Shown: positions 1 to 15,149, counted from the stretch's first letter. The stretch is DNA of 64,000 nt from Mimachlamys varia (GCA_947623455.1 OX392527.1:51194401-51258400), one strand, 5' to 3'. Made by a program: numbers and translations. The notes: generated by a model from the sequence alone, not told the origin.

Positions 1-1919
1 GTAATCTAAGAGTAGAAATTTTACTTGAAATCCCTGTATGTCTCAGCTTAATTGGTCACTATGCTGGGCAACAATAAGGTTAAAACCGGTAGAGGTCATT
101 ATACATCACTAATTCATTACCTTCCCTGATGTGGTCACTGATTAGAATCGACATTTGACATTAGTAATTGATCTTGTAGAATCATAGGGAAAAAGCATCT
201 CCCAGCATCTAAATTCTGGTAAATAATAACAGCAAAAGTGGGAATATAGAGGTCAATATTACATTAATAATCAATTACTTCCCTGATGCAGTCACAGATC
301 CCAAACATAAACAAATAATAGGAAAAGTATACCTGTTAATGTCGCACAACGGGAGACGCTTTATATAATACACAGTATAGTCAGACTTGTGTTAATTATT
401 CACAAAGGTTCACAGAATTTGTGTGAAGTCTGTACAGAAACCCTTAGCAGCTCTATGTATTATATTGTACGATTTGGCCAGTCCAGAAACAATAGCTGGT
501 TTTGTGGCTTTGTGTGGCATTGTAGCCATTCTGAGTGCCGTGCCGTGTGACTTTGCCAATGCTTCAGTTTTACCTGGGGGACATATTGGGGTTCCAAGTC
601 TACCTTCCACAAATTAAATAAACCTGTATTTTAATGAGAGAGGCAATGTCAATAGACACTAACTTGTTAACATCAAAATACCAAAAAGATTCATGAAAGT
701 GGATCAAGAAAGAGCAACTATTCAATAGTAACTTAAGAATAAGAATCGTATTGGAGGCATATAAACTTGCTTTTGAAATACCGGCGAGGAATGTCAAAAA
801 ATGAATACAGGCATTTCATAAAAGAGGAAAATATTTTTTTCAATTATGACATAATAAAATAAACCTTCAGAAGTACAAAAGAAATATTTTATTGGTGACA
901 TTATTATATGATCATATTGCATTATATAATTACTACAGTTTAAACTGAAAGTTATTCGTTGTGATATTGAGAATGCCATTATACAGCCTATATTGACATA
1001 CATTGAGGTACCCCTTGCTACCCCTTTTAAAGTCTGGACGAGACTATTGATCGTAGGAGAAGGCTGAACATCGACTTGACAGATACTGTGTGCAATTAAT
1101 AGACTAACAATCAACCTAAGCCCTTTGTAATCAGACAGGCATTAATAAAAATTGGTTTAAATGTACAGTGGTAGATAGATATCCAGTCGGTAGGTATATC
1201 TCTATATACCTACGTATACTCTATAAAACTGGCATCCCTTCGTTTCTATATATATATAATACATACACACGCAAGGGAAATATAATATTGTCAGTTAGCA
1301 TTATTCTGTCCTGGCTTGGGAGATGGGCCTAAACTCAAATTACACCTGATTGTGAATTGTTTAAATCTACTGGTTAAGCAGGTGTTACGGTGTGAATGTT
1401 GATTATCTTAAATTATACAGGCAGTGCTGTGTTGATTGTATAATAGATCTACAAAAGTCGCACACAAAAAAATATTTACAATACAAATATGCCTGTCTAC
1501 AATATATATTATGTGAAGGCATGCATTGGTAGTATAAAAATATCATGCATTTAAATGTTTCTATTTACATTACATATATATAGCAGTTATCTGTTGTCTG
1601 GCTATAAAGTACATATACATGTATTTCTAGTCTCACATTACCAGTCTGAGTTAAATTGGTCAAACATATACAACATTTAAAATGTATTAGAGACAATCTT
1701 TGTAAACTTAATGCAAGCAAGGCTGAGTGAAGATATATACTGATCAAATATGGTTCTAAAACTTTCAGTTCTTAAGATTATATCATTTGAGGTTTCAAAC
1801 TTAAGTAAATGAAATTGTTTTTGGCCAATATTTTAAAACCTCATGCATGTAAGCAAGCTTCTTGCTAAAAGGTCATAAGAAGAGTCTGTTTAAAGAAAAT
1901 ATTGACACTGCATAACAGC
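1..1919. other. Non-coding, nothing recognised
   Basis: AT-rich sequence with only short chance ORFs; no splice-flanked coding block, RNA gene or repeat family was recognised. Confidence 0.6.
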
Positions 1920-2035
1920 ACAAGGACATTTTGTCCATTGACCAAGGGAGGTAACAATACAATGAACCAAGGGGGGTAACAATACTATGAGCTAAGGGAG
2001 GTAATAATGCAATGAGTCAAGGGAGGTAAAAATAT
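1920..2035. repeat. ~30-bp tandem repeat, four units
   Basis: Units of ccaagggaggtaacaatac-aatga with single-base changes. Confidence 0.85.
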
Positions 2036-2439
2036 CACAAGCTGTTGGTGACAGACCTTGGAACAGAAACTTAAATATGGTTATTGTGATAGACAGTAAA
2101 ACTATTCATAGATCTATATTATTGTCTTAATCTATAGGATTCATGGACATCTACAAAGTACAAATTAGTGATAACAATACTGGCTAGTTTATTGCTGTTT
2201 TAACAAGACAATGTAATATAACCCCTTTTCAGGTCAATGTGTTCTTATAATTCCAACAGTATGATTTTCATTTAACATTCAAACTGAAGTAAATTTGATC
2301 ATTAAAAGATACTTCACTCTGCTTGTTCCAGTCTACTCAGCTGTAAATGAGTATGTGGTTGGGTAAAACTAGAAATTGTAGAATGCTAGCTGTGAGCGTC
2401 GAAATGGCAGCACCGGTTGTATGTTCCTCAGGAAGTTGA

Positions 2440-2565
2440 GAATGATATTGGCTCTTTGCTAAAGCTCTATAACCATGGATAATAATTTGTAAATCACTTT
2501 GAGATGGCCATAAAATTCTTGATAAAGTGGTATATAAGAACCTTGAATTATTATTATTAAAGAAC
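2440..2565 (+). mobile_element. Non-LTR/SINE 3' tail fragment
   Basis: ctctataaccatggataata, aatcactttgagatggccat and gataaagtggtatataagaa ending in (tta)n: a conserved invertebrate retroelement 3' tail with its microsatellite end. Confidence 0.6.
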
Positions 2566-5317
2566 CATCAAGGGTATACATGTTTACATACGATAACATT
2601 AACAATAGAGTACATTAGATACTGTATATTCTCTTTCATCATCAATTTTCAACCAACAAATCATATCTTCCTTACAATTATATCCTGACAATCTACTGGT
2701 TCTATCATAGCTTTGTGTAATTGATGAACAATCTAATTAATGTTTACATCATAAACTGATTTTACTAAACATTAGTATTGAACAAAATAATGTCTGAAAT
2801 TGTCATGATACATATTATATCAAAACAGAAATGAATTTATTTATTTTTTTGTGAAGGTTCAAAAGTGTCAATACTTCATTACTGACTACAAGTGTGGCAA
2901 AATCAAACTGAGGGAAAAGAAAACTACCGGAGAACTACCGGGGTGGGGTGGGGTGGGGTGGGGGGTTATTTTACACTACACACATTTTCTCCATCATCAA
3001 CTGTCTACTTCATGCATTTGTAAGGTGAAAAATCAAATTACAAGTTCTTTTCTTTCACAAATCCATTTTAAATATTGATCTCAAAAACCTGAACAATCTA
3101 GTGTCATTTTGATCCCTATTGAATGCACACAAATTTGTACAATTGTAATACTTAAGTCTTCATATTTCATCCCAGATCAATTATTTATAATAAGTAAAAG
3201 TTGTATAAAGTTTCTGTATAGCAATAGACATGTATTGCATGTACAGTAGGTTCACAGAAAAATCTATAAACTTAAATGAAATATTTTATTCAAAGTATTG
3301 TGTAATTATGTAACAGATATCCAATGACAATTGACATTCAATACAGTGAGTAGTATATATAACAATCTAATCAATGAAAACACAAACTCAATGTCCAGGG
3401 TATTATAATTAAGCACTTACAATACACATTTGAAAACCAAAAGTTTCTTTCGCTTTTCTCTCATATCATGTGCAATATATATTTTGTACTTAATGATATT
3501 TAACCTAGTTGCATGAGTACTATGTAACCAATGATTGTTACCAACAAAAAAATATTTAATCTTAAGTCACATTGTAAGCCATGTGTACCAACACTGCAAA
3601 TAAAAGTTCAGACATAACCTACAAAATGCATTAGTTTTCAACCCTACAAACCTCATTAATGGATTCCAATGAATTTTACTTCAATTTTGACATTTATTAG
3701 TTGAAGCCAAGCAGAACTTTTTGTAGCCTTATGTATTGACCCTATGATCATTTGTGCTTTGCTAAGGAGCCAAGGGGCTTTCCTTTTTAGCCAATTCAGA
3801 ATCAACATTGAAATTTTACCATTCTTAGTGTATCTCATACATTCATACTGTGCTAAAAACCTGGATCAGAACTAAACTGTTAAATATAACTACATATTGT
3901 ATCAGAAGTTACTCAGTTTCTACAACAAAGTTTTTTGTAAATATTATATTGGTTAGTGAAATAAAAGGATTAAAGGATTTTTTTTTTTTTTTTAACGATA
4001 TTGATAATCAATTTCATACGGCAAAAAGATAGTTTTGGTGTTATTTATAGTGTTGAATATGGCTGGCCAAGTTAGAAGTGAATTAACCGCCCGGTAAATG
4101 TAACTTGTGCAAAACTCCATTAAACTGTGTAGAATTTTTCACAGTCAGCCTCCAAACTGTTTGCGATGTATCATTTTCGCGCTGCAGTCATGCTGTTTTT
4201 CACTGTGTACATATATTTACTATTACCTATTATACGAGTTTGTGTATTGCTGAATATATTGCTGTGTGGATATATTCGCGGAGATTAAATGCCAGCGAAA
4301 TAAGCGAAAAATTTCAAAACCTCGAAAAATTTAACTTTTACAGTACCTGTCAGCTTTTGGAGGACATTGTCCCATTGGCATTGCCTAACAATGTTTACTT
4401 TTTCAAACTAACAATGACAACAGGTTTGTCTTGAAATTCTTAAATCTAAGTTTAAAGAAGTAAAATATAATATAAACCGTTAAAACTGGTCCCTGTCTCA
4501 TCCGGATCCCTATCTTTTTTGGCCTTATCATATGATGAAGCTTTTCCCCTCTGAACTTTTTTAAGAAGTAGTTACAACTTGTATAATCCAGACCATGTCT
4601 ATTCTGAAAACCGGCCTTGTTCATGACTGATCTTTGTATCAAATAGTCCTTTTTATAAAATGATCTGTTTGATATAATTGGCCTTTAAACAATGACAGAG
4701 TGTTTTGGAAAGAAATTACAGTACAATTTACATGTATGTCCTTTTTTTTTAAGAGCTAACCATACAAATTGAATACTTGAGAAAATGTTTCATGGACACT
4801 ATTTGTTGCAGTAAGGGAGCCAGAGTTTTGTTGATGCCATAAATTGTGTTAGCGATAGTGAAAAGGGGTTAAGTTATATAATATACATGTAGGATACTGT
4901 TACAGAGGTTTCATAATATAAACTTATAGCTGTAATATAAATAACTTTCGGAGGGATATTAAGTTTTGTTTTGCATTAAAAATGGCCAAAACGATGACAG
5001 AAAAAGAACACTGCATTAGATTTGTTATGTGATAATCTTTAAAAGCAATTTTTTGATTATCTGCTGAAAACAATTAAGTAATGAAAAAATTATAATTAAT
5101 TTACAATGAAGCTTATAAATGTTACATACATGTACATATATATATGTTTTACACCAGACTAAGAAAAAAGTTGTTCCTGGATTCCTTTGAACACATTACA
5201 TGAAACTTTGCATCACATACATACAAAATGTATACATGTATATTATTGATACAAACTTGTAAGTTTCCTAGTAACATATCTCCTTGTGCTTTTCAAATCA
5301 AAATAGTTAGAAATGCA
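2566..5317. other. Non-coding, nothing recognised
   Basis: A short (ggggt)n run near 2940-2965 and homopolymers near 3979 and 4742; otherwise unstructured AT-rich DNA. The 109-codon ORF at 4105 has no protein-like features. Confidence 0.55.
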
Positions 5318-5500
5318 TACTGTTAAACCTTGTTATCTTGAACTTGAATAACTTGAAGAGTACTCTGTTTATTAATTCAAAGTATTGTGTTGGTCCCAAG
5401 CAAACTTTACACTAAAAGTATGATCTTGCTTAACTCGAATACTGGGATAACTTGCAGTTTTCCAGTCCCACCAACTTCAAAATAACAAGGTTTGACCGTA
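5318..5500. mobile_element. 183-bp MITE with ACTGTTAAACCTTG-type termini
   Basis: Inverted ends tgttaaaccttgttat / ataacaaggtttgaccgta, no coding sequence; same general class as the TACAGTCAAACCTG element. Confidence 0.7.
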
Positions 5501-8500
5501 TGAATCTTTAACGTTCTGTTAACCTCAATGAGATATTGAACCCTTGGAAACGACATCTCCCATCTTTGCTAGTCAAAGATCGTCTTGATGGTGCTCATCT
5601 AGATAAGCGCAAATGAGACAACCTTTGGTTAGCAATGGTGCGCATCTCCAGGAACAAATTTTGTTTTAGACTGGCATTACATTTAGGAAGAAACGTCACA
5701 ATATTGGCCATGCAATCCAGCCACCTACTAGCCTACCTAGTAAACAATAACAGACTGTAAGTATATACTACATATTTACAGTACAATGTGTAGAGTTGTG
5801 CTGTGGTTAATGGTACTTACTCCTGACATTGTTTGTCAATACTTTGCTATCCATGGGAGAGTCCTCACTTTGGAAAAAGAATTTTATTTTTGGTAATTAC
5901 ATGTTCATATAATTAGTAATACAAGCAAGGTGTATCCTTTCATTGGGAAAATCATCACTAGAGCCATGTAAATCGTGACAATGATAATCCATTTACATAT
6001 GTCCTTGACATTAAGCTCAATGTGATGTGAATTTGTTTTCATTATCATGAATATTTGAAATTTTCACTAGCTAGATTTTACAGTAAATCTACAAATCACA
6101 GTGAACATTGGACAAGTGGAATTACATGCACATCTCCTGCTATGTTGGGGCTAATGATTTATTTTTTGTTTTTAATATTGACTAAACAAACTGAAATGCA
6201 ACTTGGATAATCTGTAAATTCTTTTTTTTTTTTTTTTGAACTTTACATCCAGGCTTGCTTTAATATTCACTTTTCCCCAACCATCAATTTGTCAGTGATA
6301 CTTTTTAATCATAAAGAAGGTACATATCATAAACCATATTCTATATAAAGTGATAATGTGTTTAGGCTATGAAACCTAAATACATTTACAGTATATCAAT
6401 GTATACATGCTTTCTCCAGATACTTTGTAAAGGCTAAGCACCAGCTTGAACTTTTCACATCTACAGGTTGTCTGCTTCAAATTAAAGGGGGAGGGATTAT
6501 ACTACATATTTAACCAGTCACCAGACCTGTAGTATCTTATTCTGTTGAATAGGAAAGGGTCTCAGCTAATTATTCTTCAAGAATTTTTTACTGTACGTAT
6601 TTTTCCATTGGCCTTCAAACAATCTTCATACAATATTTTCAATTTTATACATTGTATATGGCACTTTCTAAGTCCCAAGAATTCAGTTTCCTTTTACAAA
6701 TCTTCATACAGAATTTTGAATGGCGAATCTAGATCTAACAGGCAGACTATATACAATTAGATTAATCAGCAATTTAACAATCAAGTGATAATACTGAAGA
6801 TTGACTATTTTTATATGATAGGGCCAGGGTCAAAGACTGTACACAGCAATTTCAAAATGTGTTCTTGACCCTGGTTTGGTGTAGTCTCGAAGCCTTCCCA
6901 AAAAAAGGTCAAAATTTGACAAATGTAAATGCCATGAACTTCAAAAACCTATATTTGTGATGTCCATACCATTTGCAATTGGTTTCAAAGCTTCTAATGT
7001 AGTTCAGTTGACAAAAAGCTCAGTATAGGCCTTTTCTGAAAGTGTTTTTATTCCCCTTGATAGGCAACAATGGTAGATCTACAAAATGGACTTCCAGGAA
7101 TGTTTGTTGCTCCGATTTTGCGCCATGTGACAATTGAATGACATCGTTCCCATTATGATATCATAATTACATGGTGCTAATTTGCTTCAAAAACACTTCC
7201 CAGTATACCCATGCCATGGCAAAAAAGGGAGATAACACTTTTGAGATAGGCCTATAGTTAGACTGGTATAATGAACAAAGATCCAGGGTTTAAATCTTGG
7301 TCAAGCTAGCCTGGTTGATTTCTTTTACTGTTGCAGAGACCATTTTTCTTGTATGTTTATCCCCCCCCCCCCCCCCCCCCCCCCCACTCAACCCTCCATA
7401 AAATCCCACAATGTTTGGGCTTTACTTTAGAAAACTATTTTTGTGTTGGCAAAAATAGCTTACAATTTATGATCTTTTTCGGTGGCAATTATAACAAGGA
7501 TTTTCTGCAAACTCTAGCCAAAACAGTTCTTGAAAATTAACTGTTTTATGCTTTTTCTACACTGCTTAGTCAATTCTAATTATGTTTGTGTGCTCTCTTT
7601 TGGTTCAAACTGAAATCTAGAGCTTCACAAAATTTGCTAATCTTGGCATATGATCACTTTTAGTTTCAAATTGCTGGAACTGCTGAATGCAAGGTAGAAC
7701 TAAGGAAAGAAAACAAGGTATGTAATTTTTTTATCAGTTTTCTCTGCACAAAACAGGTTATCCTTTTAAATGACCTCCCCATAAATGATGCATCAAAGTT
7801 AAGACTGGAATTACAATTAATTTCACAAGAGTCTGATTTAAAAACATGACTTGACAACTTCATAACAATAATTTATTTCAGCACTGATTCAGATTAATGA
7901 ACATGAATCAATTTAAATAATCAGCTAGCTATGTAAATGTGACTTACTGACTTGGCTGTATATTTTCAAACAACTTTTTCAAAGAAACTCCGCTAATTTA
8001 TGGTGAAATAGTAGATGTTTAGATTACATAGCATATTTAAAGGTGCACCCACTTGGTGTAATTTTACCTAATTGTAGTTACCAAAATGAAAAGTCCATAA
8101 ATCAGATGTGTCTACATACCATAAATGTTAAGTCAATAAATTTACAACTCTAGCTGTCACCCTCCGGAATAACATTGAAATTGACATAGACAAATGTACT
8201 GTATACATATATGTATGCAAGCAACATGACAAAAAAGTACAAAAAAAAATAAACAGTATGTTTATCAAATGACAGAGATGACTGTGCTTAACTACATACA
8301 TGTACATGTTTCCCGCAAAGGAAGAAAAATAGCAAACTGCTATGAGAATTCAACATTCCTGTCTTGCAGAGTAACAAAACATGTTATTCCTCTTTAATGT
8401 ATCATCAGCTATTATGCATGATTCTATCATGATGGAATGGAAATATTTAGGGAAAAAATGAGTGAATTAATTGAGATTCCAATGTAACTCTCCAATTAAT

Positions 8501-11500
8501 TAATTGCTATTAAGTCAATTTAATTTTGTGGTTCTGAAGTGCCTAATCCAACTCAAAGAACCAAACATCATCAAACACCAAACATTAAGCTTAGAACTCT
8601 CTATATAATGTAAGGCCTACTGTAATTCAAAAATAATTTACTCATCTTAATTTTCATGGGTAGGTACATGTATATGTTCAGTTTTTAATTTGTTAACAAT
8701 AACATTCAAATGTTTAATATCTATATCCAACTTTATCTATACTGTATGTTTAAAATAACTAAAAAATCAAAGCATAAAGTTTATATTATATGCCTACTGT
8801 AATATAACCAGTGTTTGTTTCATGCCCAGTCTATATATTGTATATTTGAAGGTCGAATTAAACCGTTTTAAATGCAACATAATCTGTAACATGATTACAT
8901 CAAATAATCAAATTAAAAAGACTAGGAGGAGGTGATAATATCATTTTTGAAAAATTACTCACCTGATAAAAGGTTAAAACCAACGTTTTGATTTTTAGAG
9001 CCGTTGAAAGTTTACATTTTAAATCTCCAATATATTTCTGAAATAACAACTGTCGTCTGCTAAATATGGTCGCTTTGTAATGTCAACATTTACACCATGT
9101 CATTTCCATTACTAGGGGCTAATAATACACAGAACAACCTGTCACTTGTGTATGAACACTTGGATCTACCAAATCTCTTTAAAATCCCAGTAAATCCGCC
9201 CTAATGCAAACATATCTCGAGTTAATCAAACAGCGTGTGCGAACACTCAGAACTGTTCATAATGAAAACCTCCTAAATCAAAGCACGACACAACGTTCCC
9301 ACAATATATCTTACATTTGTTTTCGGTTGTATCTAAAACCTCAAGGTCTATCGTGTCGCTGTCTCATCTTCATTCACACAAACAATATCTCGTCTAAACA
9401 TGATTACAGACAGCAAAAATCATGCTAATCCCAGACCGACTTGCCAGAACGCATGTATCTACTGACAACAAATAGCATTCTATCGATTGTACTTACATCC
9501 GGTTAATGAATGGTTGAGGTTTGGTCAACAAAATTAAATGTTCTCGGAACACGCACCTTATTTAGAATCAATAAACGCACATAAGCAAATATGTCAATAT
9601 GTTAATGTTCAGGTTGTATTAAAATCAATATCAATAATGCAGTAACAAAGATGTAATTAAATAGCAATTAATGTTCATTAAATGGAACAGCCTCCAAAAA
9701 AATGAGATTACGTAGTCATGTGACACACTGTAGGGCCGCCTACATCATGCATAAACATAAGGATATGCATCATAGAAAAGATATAAATAAAAGTGACAAA
9801 ATCATGAGGAATGAGATATCAAGATAATATTTCATATTAGGGTTGTTTTCATGTGGTTTTAATCTGTTGGATTAATACAAATCCATGTTTGTACAATGTT
9901 TAATTCAGACATTACTATAGCTACAATGTAAATGATAGTTATTCCTTTGCAATAAATTTATTAGGGTTCTTATAAGTATCATTCTTCATTTGATAGTGGA
10001 ACTATTAGTTAATTATACACCAGAAGTTGATATTTTCATATTAATTAGAAGTACATCTGGATGAATAAAGATTACAAGTTTATATAATACTTGCATTGTC
10101 TATATGTATACAATGTACATACAATGTATAATGCCTTAAAATTGATCTTTATGACTCGGACATTGATACTCAAGGTCAACCAAATCGAATTAAATGTCAT
10201 GGTGTGTGCAAGCTTTTTTTTTTTATTAATTATTGCAAAAGTTCTCTAAATGGATCATCATTGTTTTAATTAAAGATTCAATTATATTTAAGTCAGAGTC
10301 ATTAATTTTTAGTCTTAAGCTAAGGGTTTCAACTATCTCAGATCTGCTTATTATTGGGATTGCTGATGGTTGATTCCAAGCAATCAAAATGTTTATTGGA
10401 TAGAATTCTTGGGACTGCTTAATTTTCTGCCAATTTCAAAGTTTCGAAAATAAACCTATTAATTTTTTCTTGGGTGCATGGTTAATGGCACGGTCATGAA
10501 AATGTACTTAATCGATTGCCTTTCACCAAGATAGCTGATCAGAGGTGTAGCTACCATAACATTTAAATATTCCAGTCGAGGTCAACTTCATACTTGTGGG
10601 GGTGGGGTATACTAAATTTTAAATAAAGAAGCATAAATGACAAGTAATAAGTGATCTACTGCATTTTTATTCTTCCGTTAAAGTGGCACCCTATGTCATG
10701 TATCATGACAGAAAAGTCTGTTTTCTATTTACACTAATATATATCATACAAATGTATTAAATTAAATCACAAAATAGCTTATCAACAAACTTTACTAGAC
10801 ATTTCACAGAAGCATTCTAACATCACAGACAGTGGCATAAAATGTCAACATTTTCATTAAGATGAATCGTCTTATTGAAAAGTTAGTATAGCTACATAAT
10901 GTTATTTTGACTTACCCACAAAAAATATTGGACAATAATGTCAGAGTTACCTCCCCTTAATGAAATTTTTACCTCCTTTTCAGTTGATCAAACTATATAA
11001 ACTGCTGACAGCAATGTAATCCAACAATTAAGTATATTTTATAATGAATGGCTTGTAAACCCATCTAATCTAACATGTACTGTCATTATTGAAGATTTCA
11101 ACTGTCAATTTATTGGCAAAGTAAAAAAAAAAAAGCCTCTCGGAATATATCTATATGCATGTACCGGGTACTACTGAAATCACAGTTGCTTGAACTTCTG
11201 TCAGTAAATAAAAAAAAACCATATAATATATATATATATAAGGAGCTCAATCCACCCATTATAGAAAATAATGAAAGCTTCCATTCCATTCTGTAAAGGG
11301 CGGCTCCTTATATATACATATATAATATATACAGTTATTATTTGATCACAGAAAGTCAAGCAACAGTGAATGAAATAAACTTTTACAGTTTAATAACTAT
11401 ATATATATCATTTTGTTTAGCAAATAGTACATTTTGGTTTTGGCACTTCCACTGCCTTTTTTTCCAAAAACAGTTTCAGGATTATGATAGAATGAGCAAG

Positions 11501-11860
11501 TAATTTAAAGGAAAGACAAAAATAAATAAAATGACAAATGCACCATGTAATGTAATGATATTACAGAAATTACCATTTTAACAAGTTTCAATATAGCTTA
11601 CATTATACATTTTACAATTGCTGGGAACCAATTCACTTGATTTTCAAACATGTGTGTTAAAATTTAAGATAAATAATTAATGTCCATGATTTGAAATAAA
11701 TTTACAACAAGTATACCAAATATTTCAGAGATGTATTTTAGAGTAAGCACATGACATTGAACTTTAAACGCAAAATATTGAGCAAGATGAGAAAAATTAA
11801 GATCTCTTGATCCAACCCTATATCGGTTATATATTAACAGCTATACAGTTAATGAGTTAA
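5501..11860. other. Non-coding, nothing recognised apart from simple sequence
   Basis: Long AT-rich stretch 3' of KLHL2/3. Possible SINE scraps near 7250-7325 and 10,465-10,560, and an aggagct...gcggctcctta inverted pair around 11,240-11,312. No gene. Confidence 0.5.
7363..7387. repeat. Poly-C tract
   Basis: About 25 C. Similar tracts lie at 13390-13418 and 20031-20047; tract lengths are prone to sequencing error. Confidence 0.95.
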
Positions 11861-12224
11861 AGGCCCAATATAAACGTATTATTCGACAGAACTTGAAGCA
11901 AAAATTAGCCTTATAATTTTCTATATTTATAGATTTAGTTAAGATTAACTGACATCACCAATATTCAAGATAAATTCTTACACGGTTACCGGTACAGCAA
12001 CGGTATAAACTTGGTATTTGTAAACACACGTCCATTTTGAACTACGGCTTGTTGTTGAAGTGGTCACCACCTGAATTATTTTCAATCCTTTGGATTTTTC
12101 TGTCAAGAGTTTCATGTTAGTTACCGCTCAAGTTTACCTCATTTTAGGCTAATTTTTGCATGGTTATCAACTGGATTTTTTTCAGAATCACTAAAAACTT
12201 CCTGAAGTTACGTATATTGGGCCT
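11861..12224 (-). mobile_element. TTAA-flanked MITE (piggyBac-like), copy 1
   Basis: Termini AGGCCCAATATA...TATATTGGGCCT with TTAA on both sides (11857-11860 and 12225-12228). The interior runs inverse to the copies at 30.4 and 33.4 kb, sharing the accggta, aaacacacgtccattt and tgtcaagagtttc blocks. There is no ORF inside. TTAA target duplication is the hallmark of piggyBac-type transposition. Confidence 0.85.
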
Positions 12225-12446
12225 TTAAGTATTTTTGTGTTGATTACACAACCAAACCACATGACAATAATGTCTAGAAAAAACCCCCAAAAAATCAGTA
12301 GAATTAAAATTACCATATGTCTGTTTCACAACAAGACTTCTGTGAGTCAAATTATATAAACTACTAACCAGAATAAAATTATAGCTTACATCATGGCTAT
12401 TTAATTGTCTTAACTGCCAGATCACACTAAGGATTATACTGCACCT

Positions 12447-12547
12447 ACACGGCAAAACAGACATCGTAATTACACGGCAAAACAGACATCGTAATTACAC
12501 GGCAAAACAGACATAGTAATTACACGACAAAACAGACAACGTAATTA
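12447..12547. repeat. 25-bp tandem repeat, four units
   Basis: acacggcaaaacagacatcg-taatt repeated with few changes. Confidence 0.9.
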
Positions 12548-12633
12548 AAACACGGAACCACAGAACAATATTGAAAGTTCGTGATCGACCTAACGACCAA
12601 TGAAACATGATGTTACACCTACAAGAATTCACT

Positions 12634-12709
12634 CATCTTCGGAAACCCACGGTACACTTCTCTGACGTATGCAAACGTCAGAGAAGTGTACCGTGGGTTT
12701 CCGATGATT
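12634..12709. mobile_element. 76-bp palindromic MITE with 9-bp target duplication
   Basis: A near-perfect hairpin: CGGAAACCCACGGTACACTT...CTCTGACGT, a 5-base loop, then its reverse complement. The 9-mer GAATTCACT flanks it on both sides (12625-12633, 12710-12718). Confidence 0.88.
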
Positions 12710-13081
12710 GAATTCACTGTAATGTACAGGAATTATCAAATTACTTATGTTTGCACTTGTAACCTAATAAATTGAATATATGTCACTCATACAAAACAAT
12801 ACAATATCACACTTCAAAAAGCCACAAATCTTTCTATAATTGATAACTCAAGTTTTGCTTATGGAATGAAAAGCTCCCAAGTGTCTGTCAAGGATCTTTC
12901 ACTACTCTGATTTTTGACATTTGGCAGAGATTTTTTTTATTTTATTCTTGGTTTTAAATGGCATAATGATTTTTTTATGAATCTTTCACAACTGCGATTA
13001 ATTTACAATTATCACTCAATCGTGCATATATTCAAGGCATTTTAATGGGCTTTTTAGGAAGTTTGGTTGCCCTGAAAAGGG

Positions 13082-13157
13082 CATTGTCGAAAACCCACAG
13101 TACACTTCTCTGACGTTTGCAAACGTCAGAGAAGTGTAACATCGTTTTCCGACGATG
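13082..13157. mobile_element. 76-bp palindromic MITE, second copy
   Basis: Same family and same length as the copy 450 bp to the left; flanked by TGAAAAGGG on both sides (13073-13081, 13158-13166). The outer stem carries several mismatches, the inner ACTTCTCTGACGTTTGCAAA stem is intact. Confidence 0.88.
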
Positions 13158-13166
13158 TGAAAAGGG

Positions 13167-13387
13167 CTGTTTGTGTGTGTTTCTTATTCAAGTGCAAGTC
13201 CGTGTCTAACTGCGGAATCCATACCGGATATGTCCCTGTCTCTTCAGAGCATACACGAAAACAATCACTCCATTTTTTTTTTCTATACATGAGTATTATG
13301 ATTTTTTTTTAATAATCAAACTTAGGAAAGTATATATACTTTACAAATGATGAAACCAAATGCCACTGAATTCAAATTTTAATTTGT

Positions 13388-13419
<32 letters not shown>

Positions 13420-14822
13420 TGGCATTATCGTTTGATTTCCATTGTACTCTTTTGGTTTTTTGAAGGTAATGGTTTACAACCATTGTACACATTTCTATAC
13501 CTACTGATTGGAAGAAATGAAGACCTGTGACAATATTAATAAACAGAGTTATGTCCCCTGTCTAGAGTAGACCATAACTATCTCCGGTCAATATCCCATC
13601 TCCCATTAGATTATTTCTTTATACCCTTGTATTTGTAACCCTGAAACCAAATTTATGCTCTCTGTGTATATCATGCATGCATGAAAAATAAAAACAAAAT
13701 GTTTAAAGTCTACAAAGTAGATTTTCAATCTCACAACCATTTTCGATTACTGGCTAAATGATTTTGCTATTAAACAAGAACAGGCTAGGTTAGAAATACA
13801 GTCACATATTTCTAATTTACCTTTTCAGTATTTATCAAAAATCTGATTAATGAAAGAGAAGGATTGACAGACACATTAAATCTACAATCATAACTTAGTG
13901 TAATATATAACGGTGTTTAATGTCTACCAAAGACAACAATCACCCACAGTACAAAAAGGACAAATATGATTTGTCAACATAAACCACAGTACATAAACTC
14001 ATTTTCTACATTAAAATACCACAAATGTTCAAGGTAAGAACCACCAATGTTTTCAACTGACATTGATCAACAAACTTACTTTAATCAAGCCAATAGTGGT
14101 CCTTAACTTTGAAAAACATATTCTGTCTCACTGATATGTTTGTTTTTTTCTTAAATGGTTAACAATACATGTCTCTGCTACTAGTAATATGCCCAAAGGA
14201 AAGAACAGATGTAAATCAGAAATGAAGTGCTTGAAAAAGAATAAACATTGACAGAAAAAGAATTGATGGTTCTTACAACATATTGTAAAAGTTTGTTTTC
14301 TTAAATATGAGTTAGAAATGAGGAAAACAAAGATATTCTCATACTTCTTATAATTTGCCATTGATGTCATCTGTAATAACATTGGTAAGGTCATCAATAA
14401 CTTTGCACTATACCCAGTATCTAATACCATATTACCACTACCAACAGCTCTCATATATATATAAACAATATAACTATCAAATATGCCTTTAGAAATTCCA
14501 TTCTATTATTAAGACAGAACATTTCAATGAAGATATACATACATAAAACAAAACTCAATGCACTGTGTTTCTCTCAAGTACATCTCAAAATCACAAATTC
14601 TTGATAAATGTGAGAAGACAAAAGAGTATTAAAGAAATTATAGTGAAACAAGTAATCTCCCTAAGGTACATCTTTATTTAATCATGCACTTTGGGTTCAA
14701 CAATCAGAGAGTTCTAATACCTGGTAAGCAAGTTTTTCCATGCATCCTTATGTCAAGAATAACTTATGAACTTAAAATAATTAAACTTAAGCTTATTTTC
14801 ATGGCATCTTTGGTTCCCCTAC
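13167..14822. other. Non-coding, nothing recognised
   Basis: AT-rich with the poly-C tract at 13390; the 108-codon minus ORF near 14.1-14.4 kb is low-complexity and unsupported. Confidence 0.5.
13390..13418. repeat. Poly-C tract
   Basis: About 29 consecutive C between AT-rich flanks. Confidence 0.95.
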
Positions 14823-15135
14823 AGATAATCCAGCCATTTTCATTTCAAGCAAAGAGGCTGGATTAAATCTTTGCAATGAAAGCATTCCGCATAATTATTT
14901 ATGATAGCGCCAATTACTGATAATCCATCAATTTTCATTTCAAGCAAAGACATTTCAAGCAAAGAGGCTGGATTAAATTTTTGCAATGAAATAAAGCATT
15001 CCGCATAATTATTTATGATAGGGCCAATTACAGAAAATCAATCCATTTCCATTTGAAGCAAAGAGGCCGGATACATTTTTTGCATTGAAAGCATTCCGCA
15101 TAATTACCGGTATTTATAATAGCGCCAATTACAGT
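14823..15135. repeat. ~100-bp tandem repeat, three units
   Basis: Units contain tttcatttcaagcaaagagg, ctggattaaat, gcattccgcataattattta and gcgccaattac; the middle one has an internal duplication of catttcaagcaaaga. Confidence 0.9.
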
Positions 15136-15149
15136 TTCTGTGTATGATG

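Noticed and set aside
794..1114. 106-codon minus-strand ORF
   Set aside because: No recognisable domain and ordinary AT-rich composition.
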